Of a DNA stretch of 64,000 bases, positions 13,498-24,700 are shown piece after piece. The notes under the pieces were generated by a model. It saw only the letters and a list, made by a program, of their open reading frames with translations, searched no databases and had not been told where the DNA came from. Each line of letters opens with the position of its first letter. The stretch's first letter is position 1. A program made the translations under genes and the position numbers. The stretch comes from Heterostelium album PN500 (Eukaryota; Evosea; Eumycetozoa; Acytosteliales; Acytosteliaceae). The stretch is taken from the NCBI RefSeq assembly GCF_000004825.1, contig NW_008805085.1, positions 1 through 64,000 on the forward strand, written 5' to 3'.

Positions 13498-15047
13498 TAA
13501 ACAGATACTTTATGATTTTTTTATAAACTCTTCTTTCATTCTAAATTCAATACTTTATATATATATAAATGTATGAACAACACTAATATAGTCAATAGAT
13601 GTTTGTCTTTTAATAAAAGTAATAAGAAATGTTGATGAATTCATAATTATTATAGATTTCTATATATTTTTTAATAGTACAGTTAAAGTAAACTTTTTTT
13701 TTATTATTTTAATCTAAATTTTATACTACTTTTGTTTTATTATTAATTTGTCAGTACCCAATGATTGACACCCCATCAAAATAACCCAGAAAGAGTGTTG
13801 AATAAAAATACATCATATGAAAATTATTTGGTGGTTTGAATATCAAAGAAGATGTTGAGAATCTATAATCACATGTCGGGGTGATTAATAGATTTTGGGT
13901 GTTCTCCAAACTTTTCTACTACTAACACAATCAATTAAAAACAGTCTATTTATATATGAATTTAGTATTTTTTTCAAATTATCATGTGGTGGGGGTAAGA
14001 TGTTTATGTTTAACATTTGGGTGTTTATGTTTATCATCAAATTTCGTGTTTGATTTCACTTGATTTTTTTTGATTTATATCTTGATCAATAAGAAAGGAG
14101 AGTGTTTTTGTAGAAAGAAAGTTTATTCTCTTGATCAACAGAAAAAAAAAACAAAAATTTAAACTTTGGATGAATAAAGATCGGAAGATTGAGAGGATTA
14201 CCAATAATTATAGGTTTTTTTGATGTAGAACTTAATAACTATCACCAAATACTCTGGTCTGATTGGCTGTCATAATGAAAGTGATATGTCAATATATGAT
14301 CATCTGTTGATGTTTGATGATGGTTGTTTAGTGTTGTTTATAAGGGTGTTTAAATTAAAGATGTTGATTACAACATTATGTTATTTTAAAAATCAAATGA
14401 AAAATTAGTGAATCAATCAAGTCTATCATCATTCCCCTTGAATATTAACAACCAAAATTGATAAACAAAAAAAAACTGGAAACCATTATCAATATTAAAT
14501 TTTAATTGAATACAATAAAACAATTGGTGGAAAACAAGTACTTTTCTCAATGGTTGCAAATCACTTTGCTCTGTGATCGTTAAAATTAGTTTAAGAATAA
14601 ATTTATTACAAATTTCAAATTTTTTTTTAACTTTTGCTAACATGATACAATATTATAGGTCACTAATTTCGAAAGTGTATATACAATTAATTTGATATAA
14701 TTAATATAATCCACATTCGATCATGAATCTTATAGTGTTTAACAATAATTGGGTACTTATTGTATTACAACAACTGCTTCATCCCATGTGTATTGAAAAA
14801 CTCCTTGTTATCAAATGGATAAATGACAGGAAATTGTAACCAAAGAGAAATAATCAAATTTATAGAAAGCTATTTAAACCTTAAATTGTTTATCATTATT
14901 CTACTCAGTCCGGAAAACACTCTTCTTTTATAAACCATAAACTAACTCTATTTAGTAAATATCTAAATTTAATTTTTTTAACCTATTAGATATTTTTTTT
15001 ATCCTACAGAATATTTAAAACAAACCAATATATTTATTTAATCAAAA
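13498..15047. other. Long intergenic stretch, no gene seen
   Basis: About 1.55 kb. Some parts (13740-13920, 14200-14330, 14750-14830) are less AT-rich than usual intergenic DNA, but all frames contain stops and no tRNA- or snRNA-like structure is recognised. A minus-strand frame at 14643-14413 exists but has no coding composition. The right end should contain the promoter of the first F-W-x-x-W gene. Confidence 0.5.
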
Positions 15048-15275
15048 ATGCTAATTCGTAAGTATTTCTCATTAAAATTTTATAGTTTAATTAAAATTAC
15101 TAATATATTTTTTTTAAAAATAGAATCTTTAAAAAACCTTTCATTCAACTCTTCTTCTGATTTACTAAGCTCTAGTTACTCTAAAAATGTTTCGCATTCC
15201 TCATCAGTAAATGGAAGCCAAACAACAACTCAAACTACTGCATCTTTTTCCAAACCATTCTGGGCAGCATGGTAA
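15048..15275 (+). CDS. F-W-x-x-W microprotein 1 (53 residues)
   Basis: Member 1 of a local family defined here. Exon 1 (15048-15057) is ten bases: ATG, CTA, ATT and one base; donor GTAAGT at 15058. Exon 2 (15124-15275) follows an AAATAG acceptor. The spliced protein starts MLIQSLKNLSF, is Ser/Thr/Asn/Gln-rich in the middle, and ends FSKPFWAAW. There is no signal peptide, no Cys and no predicted membrane segment. The intron is 66 nt, divisible by three and free of stops, so an unspliced transcript would also give a protein with a hydrophobic N-terminus; comparison with the sister genes, whose start and phase agree, favours splicing. Function unknown. Confidence 0.7.
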   Translation: MLIRKYFSLKFYSLIKITNIFFLKIESLKNLSFNSSSDLLSSSYSKNVSHSSSVNGSQTTTQTTASFSKPFWAAW

Positions 15276-15604
15276 TTTTAAAATAGAACTAAAATATAAT
15301 ATTTATCTTAAAAACAAAATTAAAATTTATTAAAATCAACGATTTATTTCATATGACTGGATAAATTATTAATAAAATATTTATTTATTTAATTTAATCA
15401 TATAAATGTTTTTTTATATAATAAATCTTACATTCTAAACAAATATTATGATGAAACTTTATATTTCTTTAATATTAAAAAATATTAATTAATGATTTTA
15501 TTATTAATAAATAAAATTAATTTACAAAATTCATATTGATACTTTGTAGAAATCGAATCTTTTGTTTTAATACAAAAAATATATTAAATGTTATTTTTTA
15601 GATT
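15276..15604. other. Convergent spacer between microprotein genes 1 and 2
   Basis: Very AT-rich, 330 bp; shared 3' flanks. Nothing else seen. Confidence 0.5.
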
Positions 15605-15834
15605 TTACCAACATGTCCAAAAAGCTTGTGTCCATGGAGTTTTAGTTAATTGAGTATTGGTTTGATTAGTTGCGCTATTTATTGATTGATTAAAAGAGGA
15701 ATTCAACTTATCGCTATTATTGTTTGGTTGAACTGAAAGATTCATAATAGATTCTATTTAAAAGAAAAAAAAATAATTAGTTCTAAAATTTTAAAAAATA
15801 ACTAAGAGTTAAAAAATTACTTACTGATTAACAT
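15605..15834 (-). CDS. F-W-x-x-W microprotein 2 (52 residues)
   Basis: Second member of the family, convergent with the first. Exon 1 (15834-15825) is ATG TTA ATC plus one base, with a GTAAGT donor; exon 2 (15753-15605) follows an AAATAG acceptor. The spliced protein begins MLIKSIMNLSV, has an Asn/Gln/Ser/Thr-rich middle, and ends WTQAFWTCW just before the stop. The N-terminal block aligns residue for residue with member 1, and the intron lies at the same place and phase (phase 1 of codon 4). Only members 2 and 4 have Thr after F-W. Function unknown. Confidence 0.72.
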
Positions 15835-16986
15835 TTTAGAAAGATTAAGTTTAGAGATATAGTTTTCTTGATTAAGTGTAGAGAAGTGATTGGATTTGGG
15901 TATGAAAAACTAGTATTTATATTTTTCTATTTGGACATGAAATTTGATGATCATCAATAGTCCGTTCAAGAAGTAAACATATCAGTTAATGTGGATGGTA
16001 TAGTAGTAAATGAGGATCTCATTTTTATTGAATTTTAATAGATTTCCAAACAACATTAAACAATTTTATTGAAACTGTTTATAATATGTCATTTGTGTTT
16101 TATTTAATCAATATTGGTATATTTCTATATATTGGTATTACCTATTTAATAATCAATTCTTCAACCCCATTCCAAAATCAAAAGAAAATTCACAATAATG
16201 GATATCTGTGGAGTGTATGTTCAACAAACACACATGTTCAAAAATCAACCACAATCTTGATCGTTGTTTTGGGTGTATTGTTTTTAATGATATTTTATAA
16301 ATTTAATCAATGATTTGATCATTTTAACAGTTCCAATTATATTGTTCATATACCAATAAACTATTCCAATATAACGATTGTTAAAAAATCCAAAAAACAA
16401 ACTTATTTATATATTTGATATTTGTTTTTAATAATAGTGGTTGAATTTAATTAGGAACCTAAATAAATATTGTTACTATTACACATTACTAGCTTGGTTT
16501 TTAATTCCAATATTGTAAGGATGGACAATAATAAGAATTTCTCAAAAAATTGATAATCAAATTACCATGTTTATCGCCAATGTTGTTCTATTTTACCCCT
16601 CAAATTGATTGGTTTACTTGAGAGGAATAAATGGTTTTGTGATGTCACAAATAGATTTAGATTTATTTAACCTAAATAATTCATTAATAAATATTTAATT
16701 CATTGCACAAATAAATTTGAAAAACAAATTAACATTTATTATTTATTGTTTTTGATTAAAATAGAAAAGGAAATAAATATAGAACTAGATCTATTTTTGT
16801 TTTATATTAGGATAATAAATAAAATAAAATAAATTAATTTTTATTTTAATTGTTTTTATGTTGTTTAGGTTGTACATTTTTTGATGATTTTGAATTTTAT
16901 ACAGGCTTCTATAATTAAATATTTTTGTCGACATAAATATTTAATTTTTAGATTATAAATGGAATCACATATATATATATAATGGG
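15835..16986. other. Intergenic stretch with one doubtful small frame
   Basis: About 1.15 kb. It includes the promoter of microprotein 2 on the left and a 75-codon frame described separately. An imperfect inverted repeat around 16330-16388 (TTTTAACA... and ...TGTTAAAA arms) follows that frame and could fold as a hairpin. The rest is AT-rich without visible features. Confidence 0.45.
16086..16313 (+). CDS. Doubtful small two-helix membrane protein
   Basis: A 75-codon frame beginning with a real ATG. It would have a hydrophobic segment at residues ~5-24 and another at ~56-71, separated by a polar loop with a Cys. Composition is only weakly coding-like, no intron is needed, and no family is recognised. 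Frames of this length occur by chance in such AT-rich DNA, so this may be nothing. Confidence 0.25.
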   Translation: MSFVFYLINIGIFLYIGITYLIINSSTPFQNQKKIHNNGYLWSVCSTNTHVQKSTTILIVVLGVLFLMIFYKFNQ

Positions 16987-17227
16987 TTACCAAACGGACC
17001 AGAATGGTTTAGAGAAGCTTTGAGCTAGAATTTGATTGGATGTCTCAATACTTGTATTGGTATTACTACCTGATGTAGTGTTGATTTTAATTTCACCACC
17101 ATTTTGGGTAGATGATTTGAACGAAATATTTTTTAAAGCATCTAGATAATTTTGTAAAACAAATTAATAATTCAATTTTTTTTATGTTGACATTTAATTT
17201 ATATCTCAATCACTTACTAATTAACAT
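16987..17227 (-). CDS. F-W-x-x-W microprotein 3 (54 residues)
   Basis: Third member. Exon 1 (17227-17218) is ATG TTA ATT plus one base with donor GTAAGT; exon 2 (17141-16987) follows acceptor ATCTAG. The protein starts MLINALKNISF and ends SFSKPFWSVW; the last ten residues are nearly those of member 1 (FSKPFWAAW). The middle is Asn/Thr/Ser-rich. About 150 bp upstream of the start the minus strand carries TATAAAAGG, a good TATA element. As in the other members there is no signal peptide or membrane helix, so a cytosolic or nuclear peptide exposing an aromatic C-terminus is the simplest picture. Function unknown. Confidence 0.73.
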
Positions 17228-18236
17228 TTTTGATAAAATTTATTTTGATTTTTTAAATTAAAAATAAAAAAATTTAATGATTCAACTTAAAATTTAAATT
17301 AAATTAATGTTTTTTAAACTAAAAATAGTAATTTATGATGTTTTTGATTGATTAATTAAACTGATGATTTAAACTGATTTCTCGGGTTTCCTTTTATAGT
17401 TGGATGAAATTGAAAAACTTAACAAAAATAAAAATAATTATTCATGTAGAATCAGTCATTTTTTTTATCAAATATAAAAACAACAGATTGTGAATCAAGT
17501 GGTTTTTGATTTTTTTATTTATCTCTTTGATTTCAAAATAGAATCAAAAATAGGTTTAAATAAAGATATAGAGTTCAATCCTATTAAATTAATTAAAAAT
17601 TATATAATTCAATGTTGATGTCATATGACTGTTCGATAGGGACACTCGACAGTTTATGATATTTTCATTGGTCTATTAATAATTAAAAGACTATACTAAT
17701 GACACCATCATTTTTGTCTCCTTTGAATTTTCTAGACCCTAACTACTTTACTATTATTATTGTTTTTATTAAATAAAATGTTGATGTCAACATTTATTCA
17801 ACCATCTCTATAGGTAAGAGATATGATAATACAAAACTATATGTTGATGTCAACCTAATAGATGGTGGGAGTGTTGATGTCATCAATTGATTTACTCTCA
17901 TTACTAAGACCAGATTATAACTGCTCACACTATAAATGTAAAAAATGTTGACGACATCAAATGATTAATTCTTTAATTAAATTAAATAATTATTTAATTA
18001 ATTATTTAATTAAACTTTATTAATGTTGTAATTAAGAGATATGACATCATATCTCTAGAACCTATAATATTTCCGAATTTGATGACAACATCATCTATAC
18101 ATTTAAATTTAATTTGTTTGATTTTTTTGATCATTTTTATTATTTTACATAAACTTTAGTTTATTGGTTGAAGTTAATTTGGATTGTTGATTGGATACTA
18201 TGGAATAAATAATAAATATATGTACCGTAATATATA
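17228..18236. other. Spacer between microproteins 3 and 4 with TGATGTCA-type repeats
   Basis: About 1 kb. The left part holds the promoter of microprotein 3. From 17610 to 18090 it contains many copies of TGTTGATGTCA and close relatives (listed separately). No coding frame is supported. Confidence 0.6.
17613..17882. repeat. Array of four TGTTGATGTCA motifs
   Basis: The exact 11-mer TGTTGATGTCA occurs at 17613, 17779, 17842 and 17872, all in the same orientation, and a variant TGTTGACGACATCA follows at about 17946. The core TGATGTCA is one base from the palindromic CRE/bZIP site TGACGTCA. Spacing is irregular, so this looks more like a regulatory cluster or decayed repeat than a tandem satellite. 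Confidence 0.65.
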
Positions 18237-18651
18237 TTACCAAGGTGTCCAAAAAGTCAAAGACTTTGACAAAGAAGATGATGAGGGACTATTATTGTGC
18301 TCCATAACACCGGAACTATTTAATGATATTGTAAAATTAACATTGTTATTATTTGTTTGAGTTGTATTTGAAGTAGTTGTTGTTTCTGGTAATGTAGGAG
18401 TTTCTTTATTAGTTGTTGTATTTTCATTAAAAGAAATATCCTCAATATTGGTTGGATTATTTTTTTTCTTTTTTCTAATAGTCAAATTTTTTATATTATC
18501 TATAGTTTTTCCAAGATATTAAATAGATAGAATTTATATTAATAAAAAATAAATATAATATTAATAATAAAAATAATTAATTACCTATTAAGTTTATTTT
18601 GGATTTTGATCTAATTTTTAATTTGAATTTTGATTCTAATGGTTCAGTCAT
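18237..18651 (-). CDS. F-W-x-x-W microprotein 4, long form (109 residues)
   Basis: Fourth and longest member. Exon 1 (18651-18585) encodes 22 residues, MTEPLESKFKL... ending NLI, then donor GTAATT; exon 2 (18499-18237) follows ACTATAG. The junction is again phase 1 directly after Leu-Ile, and exon 2 starts DNIKNLTI, matching the block of the short members. A basic stretch (IRKKKKNN) and a Thr/Asn/Ser-rich region follow, and the protein ends LTFWTPW. Thus the two ends of the family are conserved while an N-terminal extension rich in Lys is added. The extension gives this member possible nuclear-localisation character (inference). Confidence 0.72.
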
Positions 18652-21087
18652 TTTTATATTTATTTTTGTTGAAATTAAAACAAAACAATGTTAGATATAA
18701 CAAATATTTATAGTATTTTTAATTAAGTGGCTTTTAATTGTTTTTTGTTTAATTTTATTTTGGAAGATGATTGATGTTGAAATGAATAGAATGGTTTAAA
18801 TAGATTTTTGAAACTACTAGCATTTTGGTTGTAAATTAAGTTACTTGCAACTACTAGATAGTGACCAACTCTGATTGATTATAAATCAATCTGATTTGGA
18901 AATTGGTAGTGCGGGGAAGAAGGGTGAGTTTGTTGACAGTGATTTCTGAATCATTTCCAATAAAATGACATAACCTTAGTGGTTAGGCATACCAAGTCGA
19001 TTGTTAAAATTAAAGTAAATAAGAAGAGTGAGTTAGTATCTCATTTCATTTTAATTAACAGTATATTTTTTAAATTGTTTCCTTTTAATATTATAAGAAT
19101 CAACTTTTTTAATGTGATAGCATGGCAGGGATAAACTGTTTATTGACCCGAGTAAAAATTAACAAAACAAACAATCGATTCTATCTCTGGTGATATTTAT
19201 TCATAAATCAAAAGGTTTGGTGCTTTATCGACATTAGAAAATGAGATTGAGATCGTGTTTGACAATTTTGATTATGATCAGCTGATCAAAAATAACCATA
19301 GCAAGGAATTGTTTATTTTATTTTTAATATATATATGTATATATCAAATTAGACAGAGTTGAAAAAGTATTATATTCACCTCCATCCACTTTTAATTAAA
19401 CAAAACATAAAGAACGACAGTTGACATTGATATCAAAGTTAGCACACCATCACTATTCTATCTGTTGGTATTTTTTAGAACACACTCAAATCAATCACAC
19501 ACTTTAGATATTCATACATCAAAATTAAAAAAAAAAAAACACAGGTAAAAAAAACAAAGATAACATATTTCATTGGTCAATAAATCACCCGACACTTCTT
19601 AATATATTATTATAACAATCAAAAAAGTACATTTGTATACAATCAAGTTTATTCTCACACCCCACTCCTTTCCAAACAAAAAACATTGATGTATAAAAAG
19701 TAGGTGTAAATTGTCTGTTTTTATTTACAAATCCTGTTGACAATTGACAATTGATATTAACAATTTAATACCACCACATCATATTTAATTAATATTTGTT
19801 TATATCTTAATTATTTGATCACACAAACAAACATAAACAACTAACTGATATTTTATTTCCTTTTATATTAATTATTTTAACAATGTGATTTAATAATTTT
19901 CTTAAAATAAATAAAATACCAGTATCTTGTTTATTTTTAGAATTGACTAACTTAACTTTTGTTTTTATTATTAAATATAACATGTTATACATTGCAATCG
20001 TTGCCTTTTATCAATTCTTGGTTTTTGTCTCTATTCTTTACAAATAAAGAATCAAACATTGAATATATTATTATCATTATATCCAATCAAGACCTCTTAC
20101 TTTACTTCAAACATATTTTTATTCTATTCAATATAAATACTTAAAGGAATATCAGTTTTAATTTAATATAAACTTGATTTCAGGTAGCATCGTTATTAAT
20201 ATATGTTGTATCTAAACATAACTTTAGTGAAAAAAAGTGTAGAAAGTAACTAACTAGTTAGTTAGCTGACGTTGTAAATGTGTTGGTTCATCTCTGATCT
20301 GATTGAGCTAAAAATCATTTCAATTCTTTGATTGAAAACAAAAGAAACAAAAAAGGTTTATATATATAATGGTTCTAAATAAGGAATCTATTGCTTTGAA
20401 TACAAATAATCAAATTTAAAAAAGAATATTTTAACAAAACTAATCTAAACTAAGATGATTAAAATAAATTAAAATCTAACTGACCTGTAATACATAAAAT
20501 TTACATAACATACCTACTTTTCAGTGATCATTCGTTTTTTATGTCAATCCATAAGATTCAAAATTGGAGACTTCGGTTTTTTTTAATTTTTCTTTTTTTA
20601 TTTTTAATTTTTTTGAGAAGTTCGGTTATTTGATAAAAAAACAACTCCATCATTATGCGCGAATCTACAATGAGTATTAATCATTGTTGGGGTTTTCACT
20701 TATTCAATGCTAATTTTTTATTAAGATTTAATACAAGAATAATTAATTTATACACGATAACAGAAATCTATAATAATAATAATAGTAACAATCAATCAAT
20801 GTTTAATATCTAAACATTAATATTCATACCTACACCAATAAATCTAGCAATCACTCACTCCCATTCCTAACATCATTCATTCATTCATTCAAATCACCCC
20901 CACACAATTTGTTGGAATTTTAATTATTGAACATCCATCAAATTATCAGTAGTAGCAGTGTTTTTGTTTTATTTTATTTTATTTTTATTTTATTTTACTT
21001 TTATTTTACTTTTTGCTTTTACTACTAGTAATAATCATATTGTTTATAAAGTAAATCACTTAGTTTGCAGATAAAGAGTAGAAGAAG
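18652..21087. other. Long AT-rich intergenic stretch
   Basis: About 2.4 kb without a supported gene. The piece at 18900-19020 is less AT-rich and superficially tRNA-like (TAGTGGTTAGGC) but lacks a T-arm. Homopolymers, TA runs and CATTCATTCATTC repeats near 20876 are present. The right end contains the promoter of the FHA-BRCT gene. Confidence 0.5.
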
Positions 21088-23998
21088 ATGAGGAGATCCT
21101 CATCGATCGCAAATAAGACATCATCTACTTCTGCTACGGAAAAAGAGCAGAAGCAGAAACAGTCATTCATACACAATGGTTTCCCACACTCTGTTACCGT
21201 CGACGATTTCCTAGAGAATTTATCAGAGTCTGAGAGTGATCATGATGATAATAATAATAATAACAATAACAATAATAAGAATAACAGTCAACAAAAACAA
21301 CAACCACCAAAGAATCAAGATATACTTTTAAAGTCAAAGTTACACAAATCATCGTTAAGCTGTCTCAACGAATTGAATAAGAAAAAGGAATTGGAAAGAA
21401 CTAGACTGAAAGAAATTAATAGAAACAATAAGAAATCGAAAACAAGCAGTATTAAAATCAACGAAACGCTTTCACCTCATATATCACCTTCAACTACACC
21501 TATACAATCACCTCTGATATCACCTTTAGTATCTTTATTTTCAACTACATCATCAACATCATCAAATTCAAATTCAAATTCATCATCTAATAACAATAAT
21601 AACAATAATAGTAATAATAAACGTAAATTTAGTCAATGTGAAAATGAAAATGAAAATGAGCAAACACGACAATCGAAAGAAACATGCTCATCGTCACAAC
21701 CATTGCCAACACGACAGAGATCTTACCGACATCCATTTCTTCATTATCCATCTGAACCTGAACTAAGCAGTGAGAGTGGAAGTGAACATTCAGTACAAAA
21801 GCCACTGCGAGGTTTCTTTCAATCGCGCTCACAACCACCAACTCCATCGAAACCAACTACCACCACCACAACAACAACAACCAATACTACAAAAACGAAA
21901 TCGAACAATAATAATAATATAATTCATAATAATCATGGTCATTTTAATAAGAATCATCATGATAATTTTAAACAATCACCTAACAGCCATCATCCTTTAA
22001 ACAACAACAATAATAATAACAATAATAACAATAATAATAATAATATAGATAATCAAACTTCAACAACTTCAACAACAAACAATCCATTCACAAACCATGT
22101 CAACCATTGTACAATGACACCAAGTAAGAACATAAAGTCGCCATCTATACAAAAACAACATCAGAATCAAACGTCACCAACACACGAGGGTTATGAGCAA
22201 TCATGTGGATCTTCAGAATCAACTGACTCATCAATAAAGAGTATCAGAAGAGAAGTAACCGAAACACCTTCAAAGAGATATATGTAAGTGATATACACAA
22301 ACTATCAACCCATACTGAAATCGATAATGTAAATATCTAATAATTGCTTTAATAATTACAGAAAGGCATATGCTAAACTTGTTTCCATGAATCAAAGTAA
22401 TGTCAAAGAATTTCTTATTTGTAAAAAGATGTATATTATTGGAAGGTATGTTAGAATTACTTATTTATTATAATAATAAAAGCATCTGCGTCAGATGGTT
22501 AAAACCAATAGATTATACTAAACTTTTAAATTGTTAACAAATACAATACTCTAGTAAGAAGATTAGTGATCTTGAGATTCTAGATAGGTTAAGAAAGAAC
22601 TACGCGATGATTCAATATCACAGACATGGTTTTATCACAGTTGAACCATTGACAGAAGCAACCATCAAAGTAAATGAAGTGGCCATACGACAACCAACTC
22701 TCCTAAAGTCTGGTGATCACATTAAGATTTTAGATAATTACTTTATCTTTCAATCAAGTAAGTTAATTATTTTCTTTATCAATATTCAAAGAAGTAACTA
22801 ACACTTCTCAAAATAAAGTTGAAACAAATAAAGATTCCTTTATGTTTCAAGGCTCCCAAGGCACAAATAATGAAGAAGATTACATAAATAATAACAATAG
22901 AAATAATAATAGTAAAAATAATAATAATAATCACAATAATAACAATAATAATAATAATAACAGCAAGGATAATAGTTGCAATTCTTGTCATAGTGAGGAT
23001 AATCAAGCGTCCACTGAAAGTGAATCCTCATCAATGTTCTCTACTCCTTTGGGATCACCTCTTTTCTCACAAGTGCATAATAACAATAACAACAGCAATA
23101 ATAACAATGAAGACAAGAGTAAAGCTGACAATGAGATGAATGATAACATTAACAACCACAAGAATGATATTGATCCACTCTCGATTATCGCTTCTCTATT
23201 TGATAAATACCATTTCACACTAAGTCCAATGTTGACTGATATCGGTATGTTACAACAACCATTAATAATAATCAAACAAATGATATTATAATACTAAAAC
23301 TATTTTTATTTTTAAATAGATTATTTAATTAAAATCATTTTATCAAATGGAGGAAGACTTGCAACAGATTTAAAAACTGATCAACTCAATTCTTTATATA
23401 TCGTTCCAGATATTGTTTTATATGTCAGCCAGATTCCAAAGGTTTACATGAAAAGATTCAAGTATGTAAAGGAATCATGGGTCAGATTATCATTTCAACA
23501 GGTAAGTAAACCAATAGTGATATAATAAAATTGAAAATACTAAACTTTATTGTATTGATAAATATCAGCGTGAATTATTACCAGTCGAAGAATATATTTA
23601 TAAACCAAAGAAATTACATATTTACCGCACCATTTCTATATTTCCACCAAGTACAAGTGATCCAGAATATGTATGTAAATAAATATTTAACTATAACATT
23701 ACATCATCTAACTTTTATCAAGGATAAACTTAAGGAATCTTTTGAAAAAGAATTAAGATTTCATGGAGCAACTATTGAAGATTTTAGTAACAGATCAAAG
23801 AAAACAGGTTCTCTTATTCTATCACTCAACGATCTTATACCCACAGATATTAAGAGGTATAGCTTAAGTGGTAATGTCGTTAAAATGGATTGGTTTCACC
23901 ATTGCGCACATCATCAAAAGTTTGTTTCCCCATCGTCAGACCCTGATCAATTCCTATATAATTTGCCATTGATGTTGTTAGAAGCACCACCTCGATAA
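21088..23998 (+). CDS. FHA and tandem-BRCT domain protein
   Basis: Likely nuclear phospho-dependent scaffold of the DNA-damage type. Seven exons: 21088-22283, 22362-22445, 22555-22757, 22819-23244, 23320-23501, 23569-23670 and 23723-23998; 822 residues. Residues 1-400 are disordered with SP/TP sites and Asn runs. An FHA-like domain lies at about 405-495: FLICKKMYIIG, SKKISDLEI, NYAMIQYHRHG, TIKVNEVAI, LKSGDHIKIL. A second Asn-rich linker separates it from a BRCT pair at about 620-810. BRCT1 has ILSNGGRLA and KESWVRLSFQQ...LPVEEYIY, the classical WV..S....LPE.Y ending; BRCT2 has LRFHGATIE and MDWFHHCAHHQKFV. Domain order differs from NBS1, where FHA is N-terminal. Assignment rests on motif reading; orthology to a named gene is not shown. 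Confidence 0.75.
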
Positions 23999-24700
23999 AC
24001 ACCAAAAAAGGTTAGAGTAAAATCTTTCCTTTTTTTTATTTTAATTTAATCACATCATAATTCAAAGATATAATTATAATAGAAACAATAAATTTAAACC
24101 ATCTTTTATAATAAGTGTTGTATTCTTTTCTTACCTTTTCATTTTTTATCTTATATATAAAGATACAGATCTTTGGATGCAGTTCAATGCGATTACTCAT
24201 GTTCATCTTTGAAATTTACTTTACTTTATCCATGGTATTGCATTCTCGGATTATTCAATATCCAATTTTTTCTATCTACTTTTCAAGAAGATTGAAGTTT
24301 CAATACCATCTATCCCAGGATAATATTCTCGCTAAATCTTTTCGACTGACAGTGAAATTTGAATTTTTATTGAGATCAAAATAATGATTAGATTTTTTTA
24401 CAAAAAATAGTTTCAAAAAGTCGAAAAAAAATCTAGATTTTTTGAAAAAACATCAAAAAAAAGCCCCTAAACAACTATTTTGGCGAGGTACTCTTTTAAT
24501 CCTCCAATTTTTTAAGGTTGTTTTATCAATCTACTTTTTTTTCTTGATTTTTTTATTTTGCTTTTTTTTTAATTAAATATTTTATTTTAAAACTTGTTTC
24601 CTTGCATAATAGCCAACAATAATAATTTTTTTTTTTGATTATATTTTCTTCTCATATTTATATTGTTTAGTTATACAATTAAATAAATAGTAGCAGAAAA
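23999..24700. other. Intergenic stretch
   Basis: About 700 bp. A plus-strand frame at 24115-24384 has no coding composition. The rest is T- and A-rich and includes the promoter of the secreted protein at 24701. Confidence 0.5.

Noticed and set aside
13768-13895. CACCCC/GGGGTG inverted words suggesting a large hairpin
   Set aside because: The paired arms are only six to seven bases with a ~100-nt loop; likely chance.
18970-19015. tRNA-like segment with TAGTGGTTAGGC
   Set aside because: An A-box-like word is present, but no anticodon arm, T-arm or matching acceptor ends follow.
22779-23275. Minus-strand frames opposite the FHA-BRCT exon 4
   Set aside because: They mirror AAT/AAC Asn-codon runs and give poly-Ile/Tyr proteins.
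24115-24384. 89-codon plus-strand frame after the FHA-BRCT gene
   Set aside because: Hydrophobic and basic residues only as expected from AT-rich DNA, no good start, no recognisable product; probably 3' flank.
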